64,000 nt of DNA from Myrica gale (lineage: Eukaryota > Streptophyta > Magnoliopsida > Fagales > Myricaceae): the NCBI GenBank assembly GCA_963930655.1, contig OZ005606.1, positions 22,732,001 to 22,796,000 on the forward strand, in the 5' to 3' direction. Below the pieces are notes generated by a model, which saw nothing but the letters and a program-made list of their open reading frames with translations, ran no database searches and was not told where the DNA came from. The position numbers and the translations under genes were made by a program. Positions 1-12,652 of the stretch are shown piece after piece (the stretch's first letter is position 1; the number at the start of each line of letters is the position of its first letter).

Positions 1-301
1 CTCGACTCTCACTTAAGCAAGCTCTAATATGATCTCAGAGAGAATCAAATCTAAGATCGTAAGATTTATTAGTATAATTTTATGTTCGCCTTAAATATCG
101 GACAAGAGTTGATGGGTAGAAAAAACAATTCTCTTCATGAGGTGTGTACAGTTTTTTAACACAAACTTTTCGAAGATGATATTTCTTTTTTCTCTGAGTA
201 GGTATAGAAATGACATTCTCCGTGCACAGAAAGTCAATTTCTAAACTTACCAACAAGTAAAGTGAGCCATTTTTCAAAACTTATATCTTATCTCTCGCCC
301 C

Positions 302-537
302 TTCCTTATAGGGATAAATACAAATTTGATCCACGTACTTTGACCGAAAATTAAATAAGTACTTATACTTTAAAATTTATAAAATTAGATCGATTAATAA
401 TTTAGTCCTTTTAAGACCATTCAAATATGAATGATTTTAAATCTTAGTGACTAATTTTATGTGTTTTAAAATTTAAGGATTTATTTAATTTTCGCACAAA
501 CTACAAATACCAAGATTGTATTTATCTCTTCTTTAAA
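302..537. mobile_element. MULE-type MITE (GGGATAAAT family, copy 1)
   Basis: The termini are inverted: GGGATAAATAC at 311 and GTATTTATCTC ending at 528. Flanking 9-mers ttccttata (302-310) and ttctttaaa (529-537) match at 7 of 9 positions, as expected for an old Mutator-type target duplication. There is no coding capacity. A relative with the same termini lies at 37640-37872. Confidence 0.55.
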
Positions 538-1195
538 TGGGTTCGAATTTTTTTTTTTTAAATTGTTCACATTTATTTTTCACACCTACTTTTAATAAAA
601 AAATATTTCACTTTTTTTTTAACAATTCAAACCCATGTCTTATTTTCCTTAATCTAGATCTGCTTGTCACGCTTATTCATGATAAGCTATTGCCATGATG
701 CGTGGTAAAGGAAAATATTTTATTTAAAAAAATAAAATAGATATATCTGGTAACACCTTGAAACTTTCGACAACGACGTATTGTTAAAATAATAAAGTTA
801 ATTGAGAACGTGCAGGCTGAAAATTAGCTGGTGACAGCTGAACGCCAAGTGGACAGCAGATGGGGTGACGTCGAGCGTTACCACGTGAATTCATGGACAA
901 AGTCGCACAACCAGGAAATCAATCGACCGGTCAAACTCTTAATAAAGAATGATAAAAAAATACTACTTTACGTAAAAAAATATTTTAAAATTAAAATATT
1001 AAAATATATATACAATATTATTTGCTGATACTAGAAGGTGATAATTGGATATTACGTGACTGTATATTCTAAAAAATTTAAACAAATATGAATCAAAGAT
1101 TCACAAATTCATCACATTCTTCGTTTCAGTAATATTGAATTTTTTGGCTATCTATTACGTACGAACCTTATATACATATATAAGTAGAGCCTCTT
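538..1195. other. AT-rich intergenic stretch, nothing recognised
   Basis: The DNA is A/T-rich with poly-T and poly-A runs. I see no conserved protein, RNA gene or clear repeat structure. The open frame at 831-1028 has the composition of random AT-rich DNA. Confidence 0.5.
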
Positions 1196-1199
1196 AATC

Positions 1200-1560
1200 G
1201 ATAGAGATGTTTGCCAAAAATTAAAGTAATAATCTCATAATAAATTTATCAGTTTTATATAAGATATTGTCAAAATCTCAAAGATTCAAGTTTAAATGTA
1301 AAAATATTTTCCTATCATTATCTATATTTTCTCTTAACCTTTAAATTTAATTAAGAGATTAAGTTTTAATATGAAATATTGTCAACATCTCAAATATTCA
1401 AGTTTAAATATAAAAAATATTTTTCTATCATTATCTGTCTATTCTTTATAAATAGAGACATTTAACTCGTAATTTATATGATTTCATAATACAAAATCCA
1501 GTCGCATATAACTTTTACAATATATATATCTTTGTTTCTCATTACTATTTCTCAACTTCT
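1200..1560 (+). repeat. LTR-like remnant with internal 75-bp duplication
   Basis: The sequence around a TATA-like ctttataaatag (near 1443) and a downstream taatttatatgatttcat segment resembles two other places in the window: 18444-18760 (+) and 24225-24392 (-). This suggests a dispersed LTR family. Within this copy, 1261-1335 and 1374-1449 are near-identical direct repeats, each carrying attgtcaa, attcaagtttaaat and tatcattatct. No retrotransposon protein is seen nearby. The boundaries are approximate and the LTR assignment is an inference. Confidence 0.4.
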
Positions 1561-1799
1561 CTCTCCCCATTATCTTTTTCTTCTCTCAGAGTGACTGTGT
1601 TCCACCTTCAACAGTGCCGTGAAGGCGGACAAGAGGAGTTTCATTCAACCTTTTCTTCCAAGAAGAAAAAATGGATTTTTAGCAGAATTGTGAAAGGACA
1701 CTAAAAAAAACTAGGCATAGTTTTTCCACTTGAGAAGCTGTACGTAGTGTTTTTGTTTTTGTTAAACAACTGGTTTTATATATTGAAAAAACAGACAAA

Positions 1800-3262
1800 C
1801 AAAAATTACAAACTAGAAAAACACGAAAAAGAACTTAAAAGGGACATTACAAGCGATAGCTGAGGGACCAACAGTAAAGTAGCTATAAAAGAGGACACAA
1901 GGTCCTCAGAGGTGGCGGACACGAAATCAGAAGCGAGAGGACCCGAGGGCCCTAAGAACACACGAAAAATCCGTGAAAGAACTATCGCTGAAGGACCGCC
2001 GACAGAGTGGGCGAGCCGGCTCCAGTAGAACGCTAAACATGCAATCCTAGATGTAATTGCAAACATAAGAAAAACACATAATTAACATAAACAAGCCTTA
2101 AACAAAGAGGCTAGCTCAAACGGACGAACACCAAATATAAAACAAGCCTTAAACATAATAGCTGACTCAACGGGTGAAAGGGTAACATAAATTCTAGGGA
2201 AGATCGGGAACGCTTTGGCCAGATTGACAGCGGCAGCGGGTGCGGGTGTTCCTGACAGATCCACAGTCGAAAAGGTAGAGCATGAGATAAATAGGCTAGA
2301 TAGGGGAAGAGATGCAGAGCTGTCAGTAGCACTTGAAATACGTGAGATATCAACGGTGCATTAGGTGAGGCAGCCGAAGCTATAGGCGCAAGAGGACAAA
2401 ATCGATTTGCTTTTGTAGCCAAATCCCTGCTAAGTTCACCATTAGGGGCTTGAATATGGTCAAAGGAGCCAAATCAGTAGCATGAAACTGTGATGATGAA
2501 GAGATAACCCCATCCGAATAGAGTTGACGCGCTGGCCTAGATGCAGGCGGTAATGAGTGAATACCGCTGAGGAGAGTTTCAGAAGAGGACAGATTAGCGT
2601 TGAGAATTCCTATGCCCTTTGCCACGTGTGGAAGCTTAGGAGATTTAAAGGCCAACGAAGGGTGCAGATCACCGCCAGCGCATTGGCTAAAGAAACGTAG
2701 ATTCAAAGGCGGCCTAAAAAAATATGTCTGAACAAAATCCTGAAGCAAGGCTTGCCGTGACAGTGGGAGACCACTGGAAGCCGGGAGAGCAGAGATGTCA
2801 GGGATAACCTTCTGGTGAACTCTCGAAGAGGATGCAAAGAGAGAATTATCCCATGAATTTGCACGCATCCAAGGGCCAAATTGCTGCTTTAAGTGGGCTG
2901 CAAATATTGAAGCGAACTTTGATACGAAAGAATCGTTTGCACAGAAGTAAAAAGAAAACAAAATCCCAACCAGCAGCAACCATCCGAACTAGAGAGAAGA
3001 AAAGGAACGCAGGAAGATGGAAGAGGGGAAAAGAGAAAAGAAAAAGGAGGGGGAGAGGAGAGAGCCGGAGCGCCTCCCCTCCTCCGGACCGGCGGCGTGT
3101 AGGAAAAACCAGAGAGAAAAGAGGGTAGTTGTTTTTTTTATGTACGTGGTGTTTTCTATTTGTTGGGACGCTTAATCCCTCCCACTTGTTAGAAGGAGCC
3201 ATTGGGTTGTCTCCACTAAATGCCGTCACCGACGGCGGCTGGTCATCTCTCCTAAAATGCAT
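1800..3262 (-). mobile_element. possible LINE (L1-type) 5' region / ORF1 fragment
   Basis: Read on the minus strand, the region opens with a GC-rich CT/GGAG leader (about 3040-3100) of the kind seen at plant L1 5' ends. It continues through broken open frames, the longest being 2380-2979 (199 codons). That frame contains QQFGPWMRAN, which resembles the Y/F-G-P-W-L-R-A segment after the zinc knuckle of plant LINE ORF1 proteins. No endonuclease or reverse-transcriptase domain is present, and other frames are closed. It could equally be an unrelated decayed gene; the identification is tentative. Confidence 0.3.
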
Positions 3263-4110
3263 TCTGACCTCCCACCCCTATCCAATGAGTTAATTTGTTT
3301 TCTGTTAAATTTTGACTTCCAATCTCAAGACTTCGGTAACCGTACGTCGCTATCCAATGAGTTAATTTGTTGTTGTTAAATTTTGACTTCTATCAATATT
3401 CGGTGGTCGCATTGTTACAACTCTATTTTATGTTTATTTTGATTCTGTAGACTACGATTATATTATTAAGAGATCTTGCATCAATTGTTTTTCATGTAAT
3501 TCTAGAAGGATAATTGATTATTGAGTTAGGATAGAGGAAATAATATTAATTGATGAAAGTATGTGAAGCCATTTTATTGTACTCCAATATTCTGGTTATC
3601 CATATGCATTCTCAATTGGGTCAGCGAAAACCCGATGAAATGGTCCCAAGTATAATGACGATTTTCTCTTCTCAAACCTCTTTTGCAAGATACAATTTAA
3701 TTTTAAGGCTTAATTATTGATATCGTCCTTATTGTATTAATTTTAAACGAATCAATCTTCGGGATACAATTTTAAACGAGACGGTCATTTTAGTTCGTTT
3801 TTTAGACTTACAGGTTCTTTTATCCATAAAAAGTTAGTTCACTAATGGAGATATGGTCTAGGATAGGCTATCCGATCCTGAAAATAGATATCTTGACACT
3901 TAATTCATGTCGATTTTTTGTTAGTTGGTTAACATTTGGTAAAAAAAAGACCTGTTTGTATGAAAAATAGACCACGTGGACCATCCCGTATAAAGTTGAA
4001 CTCTAGGGATTGATTTTTTAAAAGTCAATGTCATAGGAACTGTAGCGATAATTAAGTTTAATTTTAATTGGGTTCTTAAAATATTCAAAATCAAAACTTG
4101 AGCCTTAAAA
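3263..4110. other. gene-free stretch with a short direct repeat and MITE-like sequence
   Basis: The motif tatccaatgagttaattt occurs at about 3279 and again at about 3351, each followed by gttaaattttgacttc, making a roughly 40-bp direct repeat about 72 bp apart. From about 3710 to 4060 the ends (cttaattattg and, inverted, cttaattatcg) suggest a weak MITE. No gene is recognised. Confidence 0.35.
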
Positions 4111-4119
4111 ACATAAATC

Positions 4120-4760
4120 TAGAAGGGTATAAATACACATTTCACCAATCAACTATAAGGGTATGACACATTGCATCATAAACTAATTACTTTAACATGT
4201 ATCCTTCAACTATGAATCTTATACACTTGACATCCCCGTCAAATTAAACCGAAATAATGATACTGCCACTGACTCCCACTTTGCGTATGATGAGGGTATT
4301 GTTGCCACTTCATTAAGTCAGCTGATGTCTTATAATTATTTCAAGTATAAAAAAACTCAATTTCTATCTAATTTAACTGAGAGTGCAAAATGTCTAACAT
4401 TAATAGTTGAAAGGTATAATCTGTCAAAACTTATAGTTTTAACATATAATGCATCAAACTTCTTATAGCTTATGAGTGACAAGTATATTATGAAAAGATT
4501 TTATTTACATTTGGGTAAATACACTTTGTACCTTTAAATTACCACGACTCTTGCATTTTACACCCTAAACTACCACTTTTGTTATATTTTCACTCTTTAA
4601 TTATCAATCTTAGACACTTTGTACATTTTGTCAAACTTTTAGACACTTTGCACCCTCCAACAATAATACCCTCGAAAATTTAATGAATTTACAACAATAC
4701 CTTTAATATATGTAAAGTGGGTCAAGGACATTATCGTCATTTTAGTCTAAAAATGTGACA
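4120..4760. repeat. decayed inverted-repeat (foldback/MITE-like) sequence
   Basis: The segment repeats phrases typical of a foldback family: ataaatacaca, acattgcatcat, and gtaaatacactttgtac at about 4514. Complementary versions appear later in the same stretch. The same vocabulary recurs at 57972-58468, where the inverted repeat is much clearer, and less clearly at 26940-27310 and 36990-37260. Ends and target duplications are not resolved here. Confidence 0.35.
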
Positions 4761-5427
4761 TATGGTTGCATATTTTTGGTGGATAGCAATATAAGCATGA
4801 TGATGTATATGAGCATCAATTGCGGAATAGCAATTTTCTCATCTCAAATTTTGGTTAGACTTGGATGAAATTAATGTCAATGTTATAAGAACTAACCCAA
4901 AATTTTACAACCGCAGAATCAAACTGAAGGGTGTATATGCAGCACCTATACTTTTGTATCACCAAATTACTATATTCGGTGGATAGCAATATAAGCATCA
5001 TTGATGTCAGCCTTAAAGACTGTCATCGTCTTGTATTCTTTTTTTCGTTTTATTATTATGTTGTTGTTGTATATTTTATCAGATTTGTTGAAAGAGTTGT
5101 TCCCAAGCTTCTTCCATAGCCTTATGCTTCTTTGACCCGTTGATTGTCATATTTTATATGCTGGCTTTTTAGAGATCGTTAGAGTATTTAGAAGCGATAT
5201 GGGTGGAGTCAGCTCTGGTGGGGGCTTTTATGGACTGGCGGCATTATTTGAAGATTTAATTTCTCTGGTCTAAGATCAATTGAACGGGAACTTCGTACTG
5301 AGGATTACCCTCGAATGATTTCCACGAGGAGGTCAACTATCACTGGGTCAAAATTTCCAGATTTTGATTTCCTATATATTCTTACTGGTAATCCTTATAT
5401 ACGTGCCATACAGATAGAAGCCGGCAT

Positions 5428-8400
5428 ATGAAATACGAAAAAGCAAAAGAGAGTTTGAGAAAAATGGCGATCGATTCAAGGATATTTGTTCTGAGCGTGC
5501 TTATTCTTCTCTGTAAGTTATCTCCATCTCATGGGAGGACAGACCCAAGCTTTCGAGTAAGGGCCGTTAATTTGGGAGGTTGGCTGGTCACAGAAGGATG
5601 GATTTGGCCTTCTCTCTTTGATGGCATCCCCAACAAGGACTTTTTGGTCTGTAAATGGCGCTGTCTTGCCCTTCACAATCATTATTCTTTTGACTGTTCT
5701 CACTTTATCTTACCTTTTTGTAAGTCACAATGTTTTAGGATGGAACTGGACTTCAGTTGAAATCAGTGACAACTGGGAAATATCTTTGCGCTGAAACTGG
5801 AGGAGGAACCATCATAGTTGCAAACAGAACAGCCGCTTCTGGGTGGGAGACATTTAAAGTAAGTAACTGGGCTAAATGCTTATTATCTCAGGTAAGAAGT
5901 TTCTCTAACACCACTGACATATAGATGGTGTTCTTCGAGTTGTGCAGTTGTGGAGGATCAATGAGAAAACTTTCAATTTTAGGGTCTTTAAAAACCAGTT
6001 CGTGGGGCTGGACACCAATGGGAACGGGATCGATGTAGTCGCCGTCTCAACCATACCTGGTAGTTCTGAGACATTTGAGATTGTGAGAAAACCAGATGAT
6101 GCGACCCGCATTCGAATCAAAGCACCCAATGGAAACTTCCTGCAGGTAATCTTGCTTTCTTTTCTTTGTTCCTCGCTCTTTTTCATCCTTCTACACGTGT
6201 CCACCTTGGGCATGCAAGCTCAGATAGCTTGAAAAGCGGAAAAAACCAAAGCTTTGATTTTCTGCAATTTCTGCTTGAGCAAAGTTGGATCCACGTTAAA
6301 CCGTGACATGCAAAATAAGGCCGGTATATTGAAGGTCACCTTGTCAAGGGTAATCTGTAATGTTATAGTTAATTTGAGACACAATCATTGATATTTAAAG
6401 TTGAATCGATGCAGGCGAAGTCAGAGGTGCTGGTGACTGCTGATTTTGCAGGGAATAGCGAATGGGGAGACAACGATCCCTCAGTTTTCGTGATGACCAT
6501 TTCTGGAAGGTTGCGGGGGGAGTTTCAAGTCACCAATGGCTATGGACCAGAGAGAGCTCCACAAGTTATGAGGGTAAGGACCAGATCATATATATATTTT
6601 TTTGGCTACGTAATACCTAAACTCAATTAGGGAAAAGGAAAGTTGCACTGCATATCACGAACCCGAATATGCGCCGTATATCAGCAACACTACCGGTCCT
6701 AGCTGCCCACTTAGCTAACAAGGACCAGATCATAACTTATTCATTTTCGCCTTCATGTGTATGAAAATGGACCAGACAAAGCCCCAGCAATTGTGAGGCT
6801 AAAGAAAGGGTTGCATATAACAGTTAAGAAATCTTTCCGTACAAATATAAGTGGTTGCATATAACAGTTAAGAAATCTTTCCGTACAAATATAAGTCCTG
6901 CATATATCCAAGTCTGCTGTCACTTGAATTTCTCTTCTGGTAAGCCATTATAGACTTTTTTTTTTTTCTAGATCATTAGGGTATTTTCACTCAGTACACT
7001 TAAACCTATCCTTATCCAGACGATAAAGTAATCCTTCACTTTTTGTTGGACAAATGAATAATGGCCACGCTGCTATCTAAAGACTTAATGGGTGTCGGAC
7101 CAGGATCCAAAGCCCATAGGGCAAATCACCTTTTTTATTATTATTCCATGGTGTAGTTTTCTATCACGCCATTGAGAATATATTCCATCAGTACTCTACG
7201 GCCAGCAAATGCTGCGGCATTCACGTTCTTCCATTCTTCCCCTCTAGCCTACCTTTTGACAGTTCGAAAGCATCACTTTTCCCAATGGAATTCTTTTGGG
7301 TACTTCTACTCACCACTTTTCTCTTGGTCTTCTGTTTGTAAACAAATGCAAAGACGTACTTTTTACGGCAACCCCGCTCAGTTGCCTAGGCTCTAACCTG
7401 GGCCTTTTAGGCCGACAACTTCTAAAAGCCAAGAGCAGAACAAAGGTTGGTACCTTTTAGGTCTGGCGTGATAATAGCAATACCCTACTTGTACAACGTT
7501 ATGTGCTCAACACCTCCCATGTTTAAGTTTGACAACCAAACATTATGGGACACAACATTCATCCCATACCAAAATAATATCTGAACTGAAAAAAATTGTT
7601 ATTGAATCGCAGGAGCATTGGAACACATTCATCGTTGAAGATGACTTCAAGTTCATCTCACAAAACGGATTAAACGCTGTGAGAATCCCTGTTGGTTGGT
7701 GGATAGCAAGCGATCCCACTCCCCCGCGGCCCTATGTGGGGGGATCCTTGAAAGCGCTAGACAACGCCTTCTTGTGGGCTCAGTATGTTCACTTGAATCC
7801 CACTACATCTACCGCAGAATCCTTTAAAATACCTTACTGGATTGAAGCATAAGGCTTTTTAATCCATGGAATAATAACTGCAACTTCTTATATCAAAGTT
7901 CGACTGGAAGTATATAAAAAGATTAACAGATATCAACCATAAATAAAGGGATGGTCTAGAGCAAAGTGGCAACAAATTCATCACAGTTCGATGGATTTTA
8001 CAACTGAAATGAGTAGAAGGCTTAGTTCTTAGTAATCGTGGGTCCAATCCCAATTCGAAGATAACTTACCACTAGACCAAGCACCTTTACCTTTTGTGGT
8101 TTTTTTTTTCTAGGCAACCAAGCAACTTTACAAGGACTGATGGTATTCTAATTTCTGACTACAGGAAATATGGTGTGAAGATCATAATTGACCTACACGC
8201 AGCGCCCGGCTCCCAAAATCCTTTCGAACATAGCTCTTCCAGAGACGGCTCTCAGGAATGGGGTAAAACAGACGATAACATTCAAAAGACAGTTGCTGTC
8301 ATAGACGTCCTAACTGCTAGGTACATAGACAAGTTTCTAACATTGAAGGCCCCCTATTGACTCTGACTTACTTCGGAGGTAATTTTATGGTTTAATTGAC

Positions 8401-9157
8401 TCAATACGTTTCTCACTTCCCCATGTAGGTATGCAAAGAGCCCGAGCCTTTATGCAGTTGAACTGATCAATGAGCCTCTCGCACCAGGAGCATCTCTGGA
8501 GAGTTTAAACAAGTACTACAAGGCGGGTTATGATGCCGTCCGCAAGCACTCCTCCACGGCTTTTGTCGTCCTCTCTAACCGGCTGGGAGATATTGACCCG
8601 AGGGAGCTCTTCCCCCTGGCTAGCGGCTTAATGAGATCGGTCGTAGATGTCCATTATTACAACCTCTTCTCCAGTATATTTGACAACCTGAGTGTCCAGC
8701 AGAACATTGATTTCATCAACACCAACAGGACCCAGCAGTTGAATTATGTCACGACTTCAAACGGCCCCCTTACTTTTGTTGGTATGAGAAATTGGTCCCC
8801 ATGCTCCCAAACAAAATCATTCCATTACTAACATGCCACATTTTTCTTATCTACATACACTCGAACCATGCCACTGGTAAATGAAGTACACCATAAAGCA
8901 AAGTTAAAGCCAGAGGGAGGGAAAAAGGCTATAATGTTTCTGAAACGGATTATGAGGTTGACTTGTTTTTTGCAGGTGAATGGGTAGCCGAGTGGCATGT
9001 TTATGGAGCAACAAAAGAGGAATACCAAAGATTTGCCAAGGCACAACTTGATGTTTATGGGCGAGCAACATTTGGATGGGCTTACTGGACACTTCGAAAC
9101 GTGAACAACCATTGGAGTTTGGAGTGGATGATCAAGAATGGTTATATCAAGCTCTAG
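5428..9157 (+). CDS. GH5 glucan 1,3-beta-glucosidase-like protein, copy 1 (complete)
   Basis: Exons are 5428-5646, 5739-5858, 5948-6145, 6415-6573, 7613-7782, 8165-8320, 8429-8781 and 8976-9157, giving 518 aa. All introns are GT-AG and in phase. Residues 13-37 form a signal peptide, so Met13 (5464) is an equally good start. Exon 1 then carries VRAVNLGGWLVTEGW, the classic opening of exo-1,3-beta-glucanases. Residues about 74-232 are the plant-specific beta-trefoil/fascin-like insert found in 'probable glucan 1,3-beta-glucosidase A' proteins. The GH5 barrel follows: RIPVGWW (exon 5), IDLHAAPGSQN (about 298), the acid/base Glu356 in INEP, DVHYYN, and the nucleophile Glu460 in GEW. By family it should hydrolyse beta-1,3-glucan or beta-glucosides in the apoplast; the true substrate is not known. 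Intron 4 is about 1 kb and holds a 44-bp tandem repeat. Confidence 0.93.
6809..6896 (+). repeat. perfect 44-bp tandem repeat in intron 4 of GH5 copy 1
   Basis: The 44-bp unit beginning ggttgcatataacag occupies 6809-6852 and is repeated exactly at 6853-6896. Perfect identity implies a very recent duplication or an assembly artefact. It is not seen in the matching intron of copy 2. Confidence 0.9.
7960..8090 (-). mobile_element. SINE-like insert in intron 5 of GH5 copy 1
   Basis: On the minus strand the sequence reads tggtctagtggtaag (box-A-like) and then, about 30 bp on, gggattggacccacg (degenerate box B), as in a tRNA-derived SINE head. Intron 5 is 382 bp here but only 81 bp in copy 2, so extra DNA is present in this copy. 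No A-tail or clean target duplication was located. Confidence 0.4.
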
Positions 9158-10065
9158 TCTACATAATAGTTTATTGAACTTTCCTTAATTTAAATATTAG
9201 GCCGGCTCTTCTCCTGTTGTTTTTCTGATTTACTCTTGTTAGGTCAGGCATAGACCCATCTGAGGTCCATTCTGTTGCTAACCATACCGGTTAGCAACTT
9301 TGATAGTCCTTGAATTGCAATGACCTAAACTAGTCAATGATTCTTAATAAATGGTGGGCAAAGACATCAAAGCGTGAGAAAAGGGTTATGGATTCAGATT
9401 TGATTAGTATCGATAATTGAATATTGTTGAGAAGGGTTTCAGGCGTTTAGAATCCTTTGCAATTTCTTGCCTGAATTTGTCAATGCACGTGTTGGTGGGA
9501 GGCATCAATAATTGAACTCCATATCTCTTTTCTTTGAAATTCTACTTGAACACAAAGGGATTACAACTGCAACCAAATGTGAAATATGTTTTAGTTTTAA
9601 ACTATTTTGTCTGTTTATTATTGCCCTTTTTAAGGCTAAACAATTGAAGACTTCCAAATATCAGAAAACAGGAGCCCGTTAGTCAAGTGGTGGCAGTGGC
9701 CTCGTTTGTGTTGTACGATCGCCCACACACGAGATGGAGCCTGAGGAGTTCCACAGGGGATATGTGTGCCAAACAGAGTGTCTTATTAGCACGTCTTTCC
9801 ACCTAATGTCTGAGCAAAGCAGATATTATTATCCATCTGAAGAGAAATATATATGTAATTGTTTATGCTCGGGAAGGTGGGTGCCCAACTAGGAACAAAT
9901 TAAGGGAGATATTTCGATTGTGATGGTAGGTGCCTTGTCTCACTAGTCATTTGTGGCAGAACCTACTTCAACTTGTATCCCTCCTGAATGCCTACCCGTA
10001 GGCATTTGAAGCTCCTAAGCGACCACTTTGCTTAACGTTTTCTCGGCAAATTATTGGCATTCCTG
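9158..10065 (+). other. duplicated downstream flank of GH5 copy 1
   Basis: The 3' flank is shared with 17799-19150. The stretch near 9733 (atggagcctgaggag) parallels 18829, and both end in a common block with ccactttgcttaacg. The two copies do not share an open frame, so I do not call a protein gene. It may be a decayed gene or a non-coding transcript. Confidence 0.5.
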
Positions 10066-12309
10066 ATGAATTTGGTTCGCGCTTAGTTCCAGTGGTTTGG
10101 CTCACCAAAGCTGAACCGAACCCAATCGAGCCCAATTAATAAATAAAATTTTAAAAAAAGGAAAAGTCTCTTTGAGCCATTTATCTATCAATACAATTTC
10201 AAATAGAGGTCCAAACTACCATTTTTGACACATTGAACCATCCAACTTCCACAGTTAATCAAACTGCGTCTTGAAATAAAATCAGAAGATCAAAATCGTG
10301 TCACTGCTCATTCACAACTCACATGGCACGAGTTTGATAATTGAATTTTTTTTAGAGACGCAAATTGATGAACGGCCTGTGAAACGTCTCTCTCCCAGTT
10401 ACGAGTTTGCTCTCTCTGTCTAACTGGCACTCACAACTTCTCTCTGCTATCTGCGATTTGGTTTCTCCCCTCCCTTATCTCTATGACTCGGACCTTATTG
10501 ATGTTTTGGTTGCTTAAATAATGCAATTGAGGTTCTGTGAGTCTAAAATGGAGTTGACAATTTACAGTATCTATTTTTGCTCTTGGAAGATCCTGTTTTG
10601 TCGAGATCAAGGCCCAACCCGACTACAACGGTACAACCTACCGAAGACCGATTATAATCAGACCAGCCGATTCTAGAGTGGTCGGTTTGGAGATCGGCCA
10701 CAAAATGTTAGAACCGACCACCTTGGTTTGGTGGTCCATTTGGGGTGAAAACCGAGGGATCAATTTTCAACTTACTTGAAAGTTTTGTAAGCTAATGCAA
10801 ACTTTTTAAAAAAAAAAAAAATCAATATTTTTAGTAATTTTTTTTCTTAGAAGACATTTTGGTTATTTTTAGTATGGTTTTGTTATATGTACCCTCTTCA
10901 AAATCAATAATTTTGCATAATTATGAGATAGTTATTTTTATTATTTAATCACTTGTATATTATTTTGGGTACATGCAATGACATAAGATGTCATATTTAT
11001 AATGACATAAGATATCATATTGTTGAGTAACATTATAGAAAAGTCAGCTTATGATTAATGAATCGTAGGCGGAGAGACTTTTCGAATCCTTGTTGACTTA
11101 CTTTGTTCTAGACCGAGATACATGATAATGTACAAATAGGTCTACACTCGTTGTGCCTCTATAAGATAGAATGATGGACACTATCATTGAGGTGGTGACC
11201 TTAAGAAGACGAGTGAGTGCAATGTAACAATACATGCACTGAACCAGATCAAATATACCTTTTGGAAACGATAACTGATGTAGAGAATGATATTCAACAC
11301 TTATGTTGTCCTTAGACCTGAGAGAGTTATACATGTTTGCTTGTTGTATGTTTGTGATTTGACTAAGTCATTTGGTGATCATCTTCGCAGATCAAATATT
11401 CCAGATAATGTTGGGCATTGTGCATAGTAAGTGAATTTATATAATTGCTCAATATGGAATCCATCAGTCTCTTAATGACGCAGTATATTCATTATCTCTA
11501 AATATTTTTGGACTCAAATAAAAACGTTGCGCAACGACATTTTGTGAAAAGTGTTTTCACGGTTTTTACTTATATAATATATGAAGTAATTATATGCGAA
11601 AAATTCTTTTGAATTTTTTTGTGAGTCCAACTAGGTACATACTGAGAATTTAGAATTATATGAGCTATGGATTTAATCAGTGATTTCATTCTGATCCTAT
11701 TAACTCATGTGGAATATAGTATGGTGGAAGGTTAAATAAGAGTATAATTGTTAGCAAAAGAGATTTCACAAAAATAATCTCATTATCTTGGGGGTTAATT
11801 GTGATATGTTAATGGACATGATCACAATTTGTAGAAGTCCATAAATTCGGATTACAGAATATAAAGGGGTTTAATGAAAAAGAGTTTTTCATGATAATCC
11901 TACAGCCGAGAGTTGAGGTCCCTAAAGATCCAACGCATAAGCACAGTTGAGTTCTGAGCCAGCCATTATAAATAGCTCAAATTCATTTGAGAACAGAAGA
12001 ATTCATTTTCAACTTGAGATTTTCTCTCTACAAAATCTCTTTCTAACTCTCTCTCTCTCAAAACTGTGTGCGTAAATCTGAAGGAGACAAAATGTTTGGG
12101 TTGCTTTGATTCAACGATAATTTCCGTTGTGATCTTGTGCTCTAACAGGCTTAACGGTTCAATCTATCGGAGTGAGAAAATTGATTGTGTTTTAAAATAT
12201 GAAAGGCATAATAAAATAAATTAAAACTTGAGGGGGCGATTATTTTTTCCCCATAAATATTAGACAAACAGATTTTTTTCCCTATTTTATTAATTGCATT
12301 GGAAAACTT
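10066..12309 (+). repeat. inter-duplication spacer, probable large solo LTR (Ty1/copia-like)
   Basis: This 2.2-kb spacer separates the two GH5 units and has no gene. From about 10950 to 12170 it looks like a long LTR. There is a TATA-like cattataaatagctc near 11968, then a CT-rich leader with ctctctctctc, and it closes with tgatcttgtgctctaacagg. No internal retrotransposon domain follows. Around 10610-10760 there is a short GC-richer block with repeated accgacc/ggtcggt words. The ends of the LTR are not fixed. Confidence 0.35.
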
Positions 12310-12642
12310 GTTGCCAAGCTTCACGGCTCACCTATGGCCTTATGCTTCTTTGTCTTTGTAGAGAATCACGTGTTTACATGCTGGCTTTCAAGAAATCCTT
12401 CAGTTTTAACAGCGATCTGGGTGGAGTCAGCTTTGATAAGGCTATTTTGGACTCATAATTCGGTGGCATTATATTAAGATTTCTCTTGCTGGATCAATCG
12501 AACGGCTACTTAATTCATACTGAGGATTCTCATACCCACCAATGCATTCTACGACAAATAATCAACAACTCACTGGTCAAAAGTCTCCAGATTTTGACTC
12601 CCCTATGTATTCCTATTCATGGATTATTAATATTTCCACGAG

Positions 12643-12652
12643 TAGATATATA
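12643..12652 (+). promoter_or_regulatory. TATA-like box upstream of GH5 copy 2
   Basis: The sequence tatataaaag lies about 75 bp before the old start codon at 12718 and about 170 bp before the surviving ATG at 12819. The spacing fits a plant core promoter. No transcript data support it. Confidence 0.35.

Larger units (their letters stand above)
5090..10065 (+). repeat. tandem duplication unit 1 (GH5 gene plus flanks)
   Basis: The segment matches 12310-19150 along its length. The upstream block shares cttatgcttctttg and gggtggagtcagct, all eight exons of the GH5 gene match, and the downstream block near 9700-10065 shares gagcctgaggag, ccactttgcttaacg and ttttctcggcaaa. Unit 2 is longer because of later insertions. 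The outer edges are estimates. Confidence 0.75.

Noticed and set aside
2832..3262. overlapping frames on both strands, 98 and 138 codons
   Set aside because: They reflect a GC-rich, purine-biased tract; neither has a domain and they contradict each other. Kept only as a possible LINE leader.
6730..6800. exon-like phrase tatgaaaatggaccagac in intron 4 of GH5 copy 1
   Set aside because: It faintly resembles the end of exon 4 (YGPERAP), but no splice sites keep phase and copy 2 lacks it; at most a tiny relic.
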